Assembly (NCBI RefSeq): GCF_020594515.1
Contig: NZ_JAJCTH010000002.1
Span: forward strand, 186,001 to 250,000
Length of the DNA: 64,000 nt
Direction: 5' to 3'
DNA from: Rhodoferax sp. U2-2l
GTDB taxonomy: Bacteria; Pseudomonadota; Gammaproteobacteria; Burkholderiales; Burkholderiaceae_C
The position numbers and the translations under genes were made by a program. The first letter of the stretch is position 1; each line of letters begins with the position of its first letter. The notes below the pieces were generated by a model. It was not told where the DNA came from. It made no database searches and saw only the letters and a list, made by a program, of their open reading frames with translations. Positions 1 to 8,075 of this stretch are shown piece after piece.

Positions 1-785
1 GCTTCGGTGGCGGTGGTGATGCCCATGATGATGCACCCCAGGATGATCACCACCACAAACATGCCCGGCAACGCGGCCACACCCGAGGTAATCACCGCGT
101 TCCAGCCTGCAAACTTGTCCAGTGTGCTGCTGCCGTCAGGGCGAATCGGGTAGCCTTCTTTTTTGGCCACCCAGTAAGCGGCAAACAGCATGCAGACCAT
201 CAGCACCAGCACCGGCAACAAGCCGGCAAACATCAGTTCGCCAATGGAGACACCTTTCACCATCACGTTGTGACCCGCCAGCAAGCCGCTGCTGCTTGAT
301 GCGGCAAAGGCGTAAATGATCAGGTTGTGTGAGGTGGGCATCAAGGCGCCGCACAGGGAGGCGTGGGTCGTCACGTTGACGGCATAGTCAGCGCTGTAAC
401 CTTCTTTTTTCATCATCGGGATCATCACGCCGCCCATCGCCGATACGTCGGCAACAGGTGAACCTGAGACGCCGCCAAACAGCGTGCAGGCGACCACATT
501 GGCCATGCCCAGGCCGCCGCGACGGTGGCCGATCATGTTGCGGGCAAAGTTGACGATCTTGTCAGCAATGCCGCCATGCAACATCAGTTCGCCCGAAAAA
601 ATGAAGAACGGAATGGCCAGGAACGAAAACACGTTCATCCCTGAAATCATGTTCTGAAAAGCCAGCTCCAGCGGAAACCCTTCGGCCCAATAGGTCGCGA
701 TGCAACTCAACGCGATCGAGAAAGCCACCGGCACCCCCAGCAGCAGAAACACCAGAAAACTGATGCAAAGAACGGTCAGTGCCAT
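1..785 (-). CDS. dctM: TRAP transporter large permease DctM (partial, cut by left edge)
   Basis: This is the inner-membrane large subunit of a tripartite ATP-independent periplasmic transporter, which couples substrate uptake to ion entry. About 260 N-terminal residues are visible and the rest lies beyond position 1. The reading frame is open and very hydrophobic from its start, with family segments such as MALTVLCISFLVFLLLGVP, GGIADKIVNFARNMIG and GGVSGSPVADVSAMGGVMIP. The ATG at 785-783 lies inside the last codons of dctQ (10-nt overlap), so the two are translationally coupled. Being upstream of hexuronate genes and sharing an operator with them, the system most likely imports glucuronate or a related sugar acid. 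The substrate is inferred from context. Confidence 0.9.
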   Translation of the reverse strand, partial: MALTVLCISFLVFLLLGVPVAFSIALSCIATYWAEGFPLELAFQNMISGMNVFSFLAIPFFIFSGELMLHGGIADKIVNFARNMIGHRRGGLGMANVVACTLFGGVSGSPVADVSAMGGVMIPMMKKEGYSADYAVNVTTHASLCGALMPTSHNLIIYAFAASSSSGLLAGHNVMVKGVSIGELMFAGLLPVLVLMVCMLFAAYWVAKKEGYPIRPDGSSTLDKFAGWNAVITSGVAALPGMFVVVIILGCIIMGITTATE

Positions 786-1270
786 GATGGAATCACTTTC
801 TTGTCGGTAGACATCGCAATCAGATGCTCAATGGAAAACAGAATGATCAGTACACCCGCCACCACGCATGGCAAGTAGCGAAAGGCCTCCGAGATGCCCA
901 GGGTGGGGATCACATTCGTCCAGACCGACATGGCCATGGTCCAAGTCCCCCAAGTCAGAAAGGCACCAAACACAATCGTGATCAGCCCCACCAGATTGCC
1001 TCCCCAGAACTGAAATTTAGGTGGCAGCAAGCCCATCAGGGATTCCATGCCAATATGCCCTTCATCACGCACGCCAGCGGCCGCGCCAAACATGGCCACA
1101 TTGATCACCAATATCAGCGCCACTTGCTCAGACCACGCAGGCGCGTCGTTGAGCGCATAGCGCCAGATCACCGAACCGAATACCACGCCGACGATTCCGA
1201 TCAGACACGCCACGGAGACATATAACGCCCATCGTGACAACCGCGAATTCAGCCAAGTCAGCCATTTCAT
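776..1270 (-). CDS. dctQ: TRAP transporter small permease DctQ
   Basis: This is the small four-helix membrane subunit of the TRAP transporter, 164 aa, the normal size for the family. I chose the ATG at 1270 because GGAG lies seven bases upstream and the protein then begins MKWLTWLNSRLSRW; a longer frame to 1327 would run through a terminator-like hairpin. Hydrophobic segments begin near residues 15, 50, 90 and 130, with the conserved pattern RYALNDAPAWSEQ between the first two. It lies downstream of dctP and overlaps dctM. The hairpin between dctP and dctQ probably lowers permease expression relative to the binding protein. Confidence 0.9.
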   Translation of the reverse strand: MKWLTWLNSRLSRWALYVSVACLIGIVGVVFGSVIWRYALNDAPAWSEQVALILVINVAMFGAAAGVRDEGHIGMESLMGLLPPKFQFWGGNLVGLITIVFGAFLTWGTWTMAMSVWTNVIPTLGISEAFRYLPCVVAGVLIILFSIEHLIAMSTDKKVIPSWH

Positions 1271-1281
1271 TGTTTCGCTCC

Positions 1282-1316
1282 AAAAAAAGCCCGAAAGCGT
1301 TAGCACACCTTCGGGC
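1282..1316 (-). terminator. Intrinsic terminator/attenuator between dctP and dctQ
   Basis: On the minus strand a 9-bp stem (1308-1316 pairing with 1289-1297, one G-T pair) with a 10-nt loop is followed at once by seven T residues (1288-1282) and then by the GGAG ribosome site of dctQ. This is a textbook rho-independent terminator inside the operon. Partial read-through would give excess binding protein over permease, as binding-protein transporters need. Confidence 0.8.
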
Positions 1317-1342
1317 GATACCGTCAAACCGTTGCGTTTAAC

Positions 1343-2317
1343 TTACTTGGTGTTGACGATCTTCTGAACCAAAGCCTTCAACTCAGGAGTCGGAGAGAAC
1401 TTGTCCCAGACAGGCTTCATCACGGTCACGAATTCGGCTTTGTTGACGTTGTCCACAAACGTGGCGCCAGCTTTCTTGGCAGCGTCTTTGGAGAGCTGTT
1501 CCTTTTTGGTCCACAGGTCAATGTAGTAAGGAATGGTCTCCTTGACGGCGTCGCGGATGATTTTGTGCTCTTCTGGGGTCAGGGTGTCCCAGACCTTCTT
1601 CGAGAAAATCAGCACTTCAGGTGACATCACGTGCTGGGTTTCGCTGTACACCGGGGCGGCTTCGTAGTGCTTGGCGGTCTCGTACGACGGGTAGTTGTTT
1701 TCAGCGGCATCCACCAGGCCGGTTTTCAGCGCGGTGTAGACCTCGGCCATCGGGATCGGTGTGGGGTTGGCGCCCATGGCTTGGGCCAGGCTGACCCACA
1801 GGTCGGACTGCTGCACACGGATCTTCATGCCTTTGACATCGGCCAGGTTGCGCACCGGCTTTTTGGCGTAAATCGAACGGGCACCAGATTCCCACAGCGC
1901 CAAACCAACGAAACCAGCCTTGTCCAAAGCGGCCAGAATGTCGTCACCGGCAGGGCCGTTCATCGAGGCGCGGAAGTGTTTGATGTCACGGAAAATGAAG
2001 GGGAAAGAAGGCACCATCGTCTCAGGCACGATGCCGTGGAAAGCTGCCGTGCTGACGCGAACCATGTCCAGCGCGCCAATCTTGACTTGTTCAACCGTGT
2101 CTTTCTCAGAGCCCAACGAGCTGTTGCCAAACACCTTGACGTTGTACTTGCCACCGGTCTTCTGGCTGATGATCTCGCCGATTTTCTTGACAGTCATCAC
2201 TGTGGGGTAGTCCTGCGGATGCACATCTGCTGAACGGAAGTCACGTGCCACAGCGCTGCCGACTGCGAGAGCGCAAGCCATAGCCACCGCCAAAACCTTT
2301 TTCATATTGCTTTTCAT
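1343..2317 (-). CDS. dctP: TRAP transporter solute-binding protein DctP
   Basis: This periplasmic receptor captures the substrate and delivers it to DctQM. It is 324 aa with a clear signal peptide (MKSNMKKV, a hydrophobic core, then AVA before RDF). The DctP fold is recognisable from GNSSLGSEKDTVEQVKIGALDM, PSFPFIFRD and the segment GMKIRVQQS, which contains the arginine that in this family binds the substrate carboxylate. The start is the ATG at 2317, preceded by AGAGG; an upstream in-frame ATG at 2362 would bury the signal peptide. The family takes carboxylates such as dicarboxylates, keto acids and uronates; the neighbouring uxaC-uxuB-uxuA genes point to a hexuronate. Confidence 0.93.
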   Translation of the reverse strand: MKSNMKKVLAVAMACALAVGSAVARDFRSADVHPQDYPTVMTVKKIGEIISQKTGGKYNVKVFGNSSLGSEKDTVEQVKIGALDMVRVSTAAFHGIVPETMVPSFPFIFRDIKHFRASMNGPAGDDILAALDKAGFVGLALWESGARSIYAKKPVRNLADVKGMKIRVQQSDLWVSLAQAMGANPTPIPMAEVYTALKTGLVDAAENNYPSYETAKHYEAAPVYSETQHVMSPEVLIFSKKVWDTLTPEEHKIIRDAVKETIPYYIDLWTKKEQLSKDAAKKAGATFVDNVNKAEFVTVMKPVWDKFSPTPELKALVQKIVNTK

Positions 2318-2635
2318 AATTGCCTCTTTGATAGGAATAAACAAGAATACGCCACTGAACACACTTACCAGGGGGCCCTAGCTTCCGCAGCAAGTAGGGC
2401 GAATATACGCTTAATTTAAACGGCGCTCAATAATTTTTGAAACATATTTCCATTTTTTAATGGCGGCCGCTTTGAGCGATTTGATGCTCAGAAAATTCTA
2501 GAGTCGACCCATCCATGCGGTCCAATGCTGTTCGGGTATGCGTTGATACCCTGAGGACATCGACGTGAGGTCGGTGGCTTGCCATCAGATTGCGTAGCAT
2601 GCCCCGTTGCAAGCCATTTCATAGAAGGGTTCAAC
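2318..2635. other. Divergent regulatory region between dctP and lysR
   Basis: This 318-bp region contains no gene. Its left half is AT-rich leader of dctP; the right half (2492-2551) carries the promoter/operator block listed separately. The LysR gene starts at the right end with a TTG codon. A weak symmetrical motif GAAA-N4-TTTC near 2440 was noted but not assigned. Confidence 0.6.
2495..2551 (-). promoter_or_regulatory. dctP promoter and putative LysR operator (block A)
   Basis: Read on the minus strand, a 32-nt block (2551-2520) ends in a TTGGAC -35-like element, followed after 19 bp by TAGAAT (2500-2495), a good -10. The same 32-nt block, 26 of 32 bases identical and with the same 19-bp spacing to TAGAAT, lies at 3527-3583 facing uxaC. 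Conservation of both boxes and upstream block suggests a shared activator site, most simply bound by the LysR protein encoded between them. The 19-bp spacer is longer than optimal, fitting an activated promoter. Confidence 0.65.
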
Positions 2636-3547
2636 TTGGACATCCGTCGGCTTAAATATTTCATCGTCACCGCCGAGGAGCGCAATATCGGTCGGGCGGC
2701 AGAGCGCCTGCACATCACACAGCCTCCCTTGACGCGGCATATCCAGTCGCTCGAAGAGGCGCTGGGCGTGCAGTTGTTCAAGCGCACCAGCGCCGGCGTG
2801 GAGCTGACGCAGGCTGGCACGGCGCTGCTGGCGCACGCGTACAACATCAGCGCGCACGTCGAACTGGCGACCGAACAGATCCGGCGCGTGGCTCATGGCA
2901 TGGAAGGCCGCATGGACATCGGCGTGTTTGGCTCGGCCATGCTCGACATCATTCCGCGCATCCTGAGTGCGTTCTCACAGGCCCGCCCGCACGTCAATGT
3001 CGTGCTGCACAACGCGCCCAAACATCGTCAAATGGAGGCCCTGCAGCAAGGGCGCATCCTGATCGCGTTTGACCGCTATTTCCCGGAGTCGCCCGACCTG
3101 CATCACGAGCTGATCAGCCAGGAGCCGCTGTGGATGGCCGTCAACCAACGCAATCCGCTGGCCTTCAAGCCTTGCATCACCCTGGACGATCTCCAGGGTG
3201 AACCCCTGATTGGTGAGCAAGACCCCAGCGTCTTTTTTGCCAGTCAAAAGTTGTTCAGGTTGCAAAGTTTCAACCCGTTGATCGTTCACAAGGCCGCCGA
3301 CATGATTGCCGCCGTGGTCATGGTGTCCGGGGGGTTTGGCAGCGCCCTGGTGCCGGCGTCGGTGCTCAACCTCAATTTGCCCGACGTGGTGTTTCGGCCG
3401 CTGGCACCGGACATCCAGTCAACGATTGACCTGCATGGGGTCTACCGCAAAGATGAACAGTCACCGCTGTTGGCTGCGTTGCTGGGGTGCATCCAGGACT
3501 TCAAGCAACAGCACCCAATACCTTGCGGGTATCACGGCATGTCCTAA
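2636..3547 (+). CDS. LysR-family transcriptional regulator of hexuronate genes
   Basis: This DNA-binding regulator is 303 aa, typical for LysR. The N-terminal winged helix-turn-helix is MDIRRLKYFIVTAEERNIG-RAAERLHITQPPLTRHIQSLEEALG, and a periplasmic-binding-like effector domain follows. I chose the TTG at 2636 because GAAGGG precedes it and family members begin at this point; the in-frame ATG at 2579 lacks a ribosome site. The gene is flanked by two inverted copies of the same operator, one facing the TRAP transporter and one facing uxaC, so it probably activates both with a sugar acid as effector. Its 3' end overlaps the uxaC operator. Effector and sites are inferred. Confidence 0.88.
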   Translation: MDIRRLKYFIVTAEERNIGRAAERLHITQPPLTRHIQSLEEALGVQLFKRTSAGVELTQAGTALLAHAYNISAHVELATEQIRRVAHGMEGRMDIGVFGSAMLDIIPRILSAFSQARPHVNVVLHNAPKHRQMEALQQGRILIAFDRYFPESPDLHHELISQEPLWMAVNQRNPLAFKPCITLDDLQGEPLIGEQDPSVFFASQKLFRLQSFNPLIVHKAADMIAAVVMVSGGFGSALVPASVLNLNLPDVVFRPLAPDIQSTIDLHGVYRKDEQSPLLAALLGCIQDFKQQHPIPCGYHGMS

Positions 3548-3583
3548 CAACATTGGACTGCACGGCACACCGGCCCCTAGAAT
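3527..3583 (+). promoter_or_regulatory. uxaC promoter P1 and putative LysR operator (block B)
   Basis: This block begins inside the last codons of lysR and contains TTGGAC (3553-3558), a 19-bp spacer and TAGAAT (3578-3583). It is the inverted partner of block A in front of dctP. The expected transcript would have a leader of about 230 nt before uxaC, holding a short hairpin CATGCC-N5-GGCATG at 3621-3637. Confidence 0.65.
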
Positions 3584-3729
3584 TTTTTCTGCGTGACAGG
3601 CGCCGTTGATCCGGTGTCCTCATGCCCATCCGGCATGACATGCCAGCCTTCTGTCAGCCTCGCTGGCGGTGGGGTGTTTTCATTCTGAATCCCGGGTTCC
3701 ATTTAATCAAAACATTGTTTTAATTTTTA

Positions 3730-3758
3730 TTGAAATCGGTTTCTGTTTGATGTAGAGT
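3730..3758 (+). promoter_or_regulatory. uxaC promoter P2 with LacI-type operator
   Basis: A second promoter is visible as TTGAAA (3730-3735), a 17-bp spacer and TAGAGT (3753-3758). GAAATCGGTTTC (3732-3743), which fits the LacI-family core AANCGNTT, overlaps the -35 box and spacer, a position suited to repression. A perfect palindrome AAAACA-T-TGTTTT (3709-3721) lies just upstream. No LacI-family gene is present in this window. Confidence 0.5.
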
Positions 3759-3826
3759 TGCATCTCGTCAAAGACACCGAATGCAGTTTGATGTTTCGTC
3801 AAGCCGCGCCAAACCAGAGCGAATCC

Positions 3827-5248
3827 ATGAAACCTTTTATGAATGCCGACTTTCTCCTGCCCGACGACTGCGCCAGGCGTCTGTTTCATGACTACGCAGC
3901 GCAGATGCCGATTCTTGACTACCACTGCCACCTGCCACCGGCCGACATTGCCGGCAACACCAACTTCCGCAACCTGGCGCACGCCTGGTTGGGTGGTGAT
4001 CATTACAAATGGCGCGCCATGCGCTCCAACGGCGTGCCTGAGGCCGACATCACCGGCCATGAAGCCGACTACCGCACCTTTCTGGCCTGGGCGCAAACCG
4101 TGCCACGGCTGGTGGGCAACCCGCTGTACCACTGGACGCACCTGGAGTTGCAGCGCTATTTCGGCATCCATGAAGCCCTGTCTGAAAAAACCGCACCGGC
4201 CATCTGGGAAGCCTGCAACGCCCAGATCGTGCTGCCCGAATTTGGCGCCCGCTCCCTGCTGATGCGCATGAATGTGCGCGCTGTGGGCACCACCGATGAC
4301 CCGGCTGACTCGCTGGAACACCATATAAGCTACGCCGCCGTGCGTCAACCGGGTGAGCCGGTGATGGTGCCCAGCTTCCGGCCTGACCGCGCCTTGGCTA
4401 CGGATGATTTGCCCACTTGGCAAGCCTATATCAACAAGCTGAGCGCCCGTGCTGACGTGGCAATTGGCTCTTACCAGTCGCTGATTGTCGCGCTGGATGC
4501 CCGCCACGCCGTGTTTCACAGCCTGGGTTGCCGTGCTTCCGATCACGGTCTGGCTGCACCTTTTGCCACGTTTAGCACGCCGCAGGCGCTCGAAGCCATC
4601 TTTGCCAAGTTGTTGGGCGGCACCCCCTTGACGACCGCTGAGGCGGATGCCTACAAGACCGCCGTGCTGCTGGACGTGGGCCGCATGAATGCCAAGCGTG
4701 GCTGGGCGATGCAGTTGCATCTGGCCGCGGTGCGCAACCTCAACACGCAGATGTTCAACCAGCTTGGCCCCGACACCGGGTACGACGCGGTGAATGACGA
4801 GCAGATTGCCAGCAAGCTCGGCGCCTTCATGAACGCGCTGCAAAGCGAAGGCTTGCTGCCCAAAACCATCCTCTATTCGCTCAACCCGAACGACCTGGCC
4901 GTGCTGGGCACGGTGATGGGCTGCTTCCAGGACGGATCCAGCCCCGGCAAGATCCAGATGGGTTCGGCCTGGTGGTTCAACGACCACATTGAGGGCATGC
5001 GCAGCCAGATGGTGAGCTTGGGCAACCTCGGCCTGTTGTCGCGTTTTGTCGGCATGTTGACCGATTCGCGCAGCTTTTTGTCCTTTCCGCGGCATGAGTA
5101 TTTCCGCCGCGTGTTGTGCGCGCTGGTCGGTGGCTGGATGGAAAACGGCGAGATCCCGCCTGACTTTGACACCTTTGGCAACATGGTGCAAGACATCAGC
5201 TACCGTAACGCCCAACAGTACTTTGCCATTCCCGGCGTGACCGAATAA
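3827..5248 (+). CDS. uxaC: Glucuronate isomerase
   Basis: UxaC interconverts D-glucuronate and D-fructuronate (and galacturonate and tagaturonate) in the cytoplasm, the first step of hexuronate breakdown. It is 473 aa, the usual length. The amidohydrolase-like signature ILDYHCHLPPADIAGN near residue 30 and the W-W-F-N-D segment (GSAWWFNDHIEGMRSQM) near residue 385 are characteristic. I used the ATG at 3827 (MKPFMNADFLLPDD), which matches where family proteins begin; the frame is open to 3758 but that would overlap promoter P2. It is the first gene of uxaC-uxuB-uxuA. Confidence 0.95.
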   Translation: MKPFMNADFLLPDDCARRLFHDYAAQMPILDYHCHLPPADIAGNTNFRNLAHAWLGGDHYKWRAMRSNGVPEADITGHEADYRTFLAWAQTVPRLVGNPLYHWTHLELQRYFGIHEALSEKTAPAIWEACNAQIVLPEFGARSLLMRMNVRAVGTTDDPADSLEHHISYAAVRQPGEPVMVPSFRPDRALATDDLPTWQAYINKLSARADVAIGSYQSLIVALDARHAVFHSLGCRASDHGLAAPFATFSTPQALEAIFAKLLGGTPLTTAEADAYKTAVLLDVGRMNAKRGWAMQLHLAAVRNLNTQMFNQLGPDTGYDAVNDEQIASKLGAFMNALQSEGLLPKTILYSLNPNDLAVLGTVMGCFQDGSSPGKIQMGSAWWFNDHIEGMRSQMVSLGNLGLLSRFVGMLTDSRSFLSFPRHEYFRRVLCALVGGWMENGEIPPDFDTFGNMVQDISYRNAQQYFAIPGVTE

Positions 5249-5284
5249 GTGCCTCCTGCAACCGAAACCATGGAAACAAACACT

Positions 5285-6748
5285 ATGCGTCTTAACCAAG
5301 AGAACCTTGCCCATTTGCCGACCACAGTGGTCAAGCCTGCCTATGACCGCAGCCAGGTTGTGGGATCGATCGTGCATCTGGGCATTGGCGCCTTCCACCG
5401 CGCACACCAAGCCATGTTCACCGACGCTGTGTTGGCCTCGGGTGATCTGGCCTGGGGCATTGTGGGTGCCGGGGTGATTTCGGCCGACATGAAAAATGCG
5501 CTGGCGCCTCAAGACTTTCTTTACACGCTGGCCGAGATGGGTGCCGACTCCGAGAAGGTCAAAGTCATCGGTTCGATCATCGACGTGCTGGGCGGTGCTG
5601 AAGATGCCGGCAAGCTGCTGGCCAAGATGAGTGACGTCAGCACCCGCATCGTCAGCATCACCGTGACTGAGAAGGGCTACTACCTGGACCCGGCCACCGG
5701 CAAGCTGCAACTGCAGGCGCCCGCCATCGCCGCCGACCTGGCTGCACCGGCTACCCCGAAAACCGTGCTTGGCCTGATCGTGCAGGCGCTCAAGGTGCGC
5801 CGCGCGACGGGCATCACGCCGTTCACCGTGCTCAGCTGCGACAACCTGCCCAACAACGGCATTTTGGCCAAGGCCGCCGTGCTGGCCTTTGCGCGTGAAG
5901 TGGATGCGGGTCTGGCCACCTGGATTGAGGCCAACGTGACCTTCCCGTGCACCATGGTGGACCGCATCACCCCCGCCACCACCGACGCCGACCGCGCCCA
6001 CGTCACCGATGTCATTGGCATGGACGACGCCTGGCCGGTGGTCACCGAGCAGTTTGTGCAATGGGTCATCGAAGACCAGTTCACCATGGGCCGCCCGGAC
6101 TGGACCATCGGTGGCGCCATCTTCTCGGACGAGATTGAGTGCTGGGAGAACATGAAGCTGCGCTGCCTCAACGGTTCGCACTCCACGCTGGCCTACCTGG
6201 GCCAACTGACCGGCCGTGAAACGGTGGCCGATGCCATGCAGATGCCGCTGATCACCGACATCCTCGACCCGCTGTGGGTTGAAATCCGCGAGGTGTTGCA
6301 CGCGCCCAAAGGCGTCAACCCGGCTGAATACGTGGAGAGCCTGAAGCAGCGTTTCCGCAACCCGGCGCTCAAACACCGTACCGCCCAAATTGCCTCCGAT
6401 GGTTCGCAAAAACTGCCGCAACGCCTGCTGGCCCCGCTGCGGGATCGTCAGGCCAAGGGCCTGGCCTCGCCGACGATCGCCACCGCCATTGCCGCCTGGA
6501 TGCACTTCGTGGTGAAGACCGCTTACACCCCGGACGCGGTGCTCAACGACCCGCTCTCTGCCGACATTCTGGCGAAGGCTCGTTCCAGCACCGAACCTGC
6601 TGTGCTGGTGGACCAGTTGCTGTCCATCGAGAAGATCTTTGGTACCGACCTGCGCGTTCATGCCGGTTTCAAAGCCGAGTTGCTGGCCGGGTTCGAACGC
6701 CTGGCCCGCCACCCGGACGTGGCCACCGCCACTCACATTGTGTTTTAA
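5285..6748 (+). CDS. uxuB: D-fructuronate reductase (mannitol dehydrogenase family)
   Basis: This NAD-dependent polyol/uronate dehydrogenase is expected to reduce D-fructuronate to D-mannonate. It is 487 aa. The N-terminal nucleotide-binding part shows VHLGIGAFHRAHQAMFTD, and the catalytic domain shows CDNLPNNG and KLRCLNGSHSTLAYLG, both diagnostic of the long-chain mannitol dehydrogenase family. Sequence alone does not separate fructuronate reductase from mannitol dehydrogenase; the position between uxaC and uxuA decides it. The start is uncertain: ATG at 5285 has GGAAA upstream, while ATG 5270 and GTG 5249 are in the same frame. Confidence 0.88.
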   Translation: MRLNQENLAHLPTTVVKPAYDRSQVVGSIVHLGIGAFHRAHQAMFTDAVLASGDLAWGIVGAGVISADMKNALAPQDFLYTLAEMGADSEKVKVIGSIIDVLGGAEDAGKLLAKMSDVSTRIVSITVTEKGYYLDPATGKLQLQAPAIAADLAAPATPKTVLGLIVQALKVRRATGITPFTVLSCDNLPNNGILAKAAVLAFAREVDAGLATWIEANVTFPCTMVDRITPATTDADRAHVTDVIGMDDAWPVVTEQFVQWVIEDQFTMGRPDWTIGGAIFSDEIECWENMKLRCLNGSHSTLAYLGQLTGRETVADAMQMPLITDILDPLWVEIREVLHAPKGVNPAEYVESLKQRFRNPALKHRTAQIASDGSQKLPQRLLAPLRDRQAKGLASPTIATAIAAWMHFVVKTAYTPDAVLNDPLSADILAKARSSTEPAVLVDQLLSIEKIFGTDLRVHAGFKAELLAGFERLARHPDVATATHIVF

Positions 6749-6781
6749 CGGGCCTGACCGCCCATATAAAGGAGACTCAAC

Positions 6782-7834
6782 ATGAAAATGACATTCCGCT
6801 GGTATGGCGAATCCGACCCGGTCAAACTGGAATACATCCGGCAGATTCCCGGCATGTACGGCATTGTGTCCGCCATTTACGACGTGCCGGTGGGCGAGGT
6901 CTGGCCGCTGGAGAAGCTGCAGGCCCTGCGCGATCGCATCGAAGGCGCGGGCCTGAAATTCGAGGTGGTCGAAAGTGTGCCTACCCATGAAGACATCAAA
7001 CTCGGCAAACCCACGCGCGACCGGCTGATCGCCAACTTCCAGCAAAACATCCGCAACTGCGCAGCGGTGGGCGTGAAAGTGATCTGCTACAACTTCATGC
7101 CGGTGTTTGACTGGACCCGCACTGAAATGGCCAAGGAACTGCCGGACGGCTCCTTCACGCTGGCCTTTGATGCCGAAGCGGTGGCCAAGATCGACCCGGA
7201 AAAAGGCATTTCCCTGCCGGGCTGGGACGCCAGCTACAAGCCCGAACAGCTCAAGGCCCTGCTGGCCGAGTACAAGTCCGTGGACGAAGAGACCCTGTGG
7301 GCCAATCTGGAATACTTCCTCAAAGCCATCATCCCGGTGGCCGAAGAAGTGGGCATCAAGATGGCCATGCACCCGGACGATCCACCGCGCCCGATCTTTG
7401 GTTTGCCACGCATCGTCAAGAACCACGACGACCTGGCTCGCCTGGTCAAGATCGTGGACTCCACTGCCAATGGCCTGACCCTGTGTTCCGGCTCTTTGGG
7501 CGCCGACCTGTGCAACAACATCCCCTCGCTGGTGCGCGAATTCGGCGGCCAGGGACGCATCCATTTTGGTCACCTGCGCAATGTCAAGGTGGAAGAGGAC
7601 GGCACGTTTTACGAGTCGACCCACCGCTCTTGCGACGGCTCGCTGGACATGGCAGAAATCGTCAAGGCCTACCATGAGATTGGCTTTGAAGGTTATGTGC
7701 GCCCCGACCACGGCCGCATGATCTGGGGCGAAACCGGCAAACCCGGTTACGGCCTGTATGACCGCGCGCTGGGTGCGGTGTACCTCAATGGCCTGTGGGA
7801 AGCGGTCAGCAAGTACGCACCTGCCAAGGTGTGA
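6782..7834 (+). CDS. uxuA: Mannonate dehydratase
   Basis: UxuA dehydrates D-mannonate to 2-keto-3-deoxygluconate, the end of this three-step pathway. The protein is 350 aa and starts [21 protein letters not shown] behind a strong AAAGGAG ribosome site. The TIM-barrel metal-site segments [36 protein letters not shown] and VRPDHGRM are all present. It follows uxuB by 33 bp in the same operon. The next enzymes, KDG kinase and aldolase, are not in this window. Confidence 0.96.
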   Translation: MKMTFRWYGESDPVKLEYIRQIPGMYGIVSAIYDVPVGEVWPLEKLQALRDRIEGAGLKFEVVESVPTHEDIKLGKPTRDRLIANFQQNIRNCAAVGVKVICYNFMPVFDWTRTEMAKELPDGSFTLAFDAEAVAKIDPEKGISLPGWDASYKPEQLKALLAEYKSVDEETLWANLEYFLKAIIPVAEEVGIKMAMHPDDPPRPIFGLPRIVKNHDDLARLVKIVDSTANGLTLCSGSLGADLCNNIPSLVREFGGQGRIHFGHLRNVKVEEDGTFYESTHRSCDGSLDMAEIVKAYHEIGFEGYVRPDHGRMIWGETGKPGYGLYDRALGAVYLNGLWEAVSKYAPAKV

Positions 7835-7893
7835 TCCGTGACGGATGAGACGGCTGCTGCTTGCCGCTGTCCAGGGTCTTGCATTGGGTAGTT

Positions 7894-7921
7894 GCCAACC
7901 CTTTCCTTCAGTGGGGTTGGC
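7894..7921 (+). terminator. Hairpin after uxuA (possible terminator)
   Basis: An 8-bp perfect stem (GCCAACCC at 7894-7901 with GGGTTGGC at 7914-7921) closes a 12-nt loop 60 bp after uxuA. No T-tract follows, so it may be a weak or factor-dependent terminator, or part of the terC leader. Confidence 0.35.
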
Positions 7922-7942
7922 GCTGATGTTTGCTGGATGAAC

Positions 7943-7993
7943 CTCGGTGCGGTGGCAGGGTGATGCTCTGAGCACTGACTGCCACCCACCCGA
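7943..7993 (+). promoter_or_regulatory. Long structured hairpin upstream of terC
   Basis: Nested inverted repeats form one long stem: CTCGG/CCGAG outside, then GGTGGCAG (7951-7958) with CTGCCACC (7979-7986), with a small inner TGCT/AGCA stem. GAGCAGACCT follows on its 3' side, which resembles the AGCAAGACCT end of the yybP-ykoY manganese riboswitch that often precedes TerC genes. The conserved GGGGAGTAGC half was not found, so the riboswitch call is tentative. Confidence 0.35.
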
Positions 7994-8075
7994 GCAGACC
8001 TGTCAAAACGTACCGGACCCAGGCCTGCTGCGGCCCAATCCCATCCTCTTTCTCCACTGAATCCGATCCTTCATC

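Noticed and set aside
5285-6748. Mannitol dehydrogenase as the name for the second hexuronate gene
   Set aside because: The family fits, but the position between glucuronate isomerase and mannonate dehydratase makes fructuronate reductase much more likely.
3707-7975. A 1422-codon open frame on the minus strand opposite uxaC-uxuB-uxuA
   Set aside because: It spans three well-identified plus-strand genes, its translation is low-complexity and His/Gly/Val-rich with no domain, and such frames arise from GC-rich codon bias.
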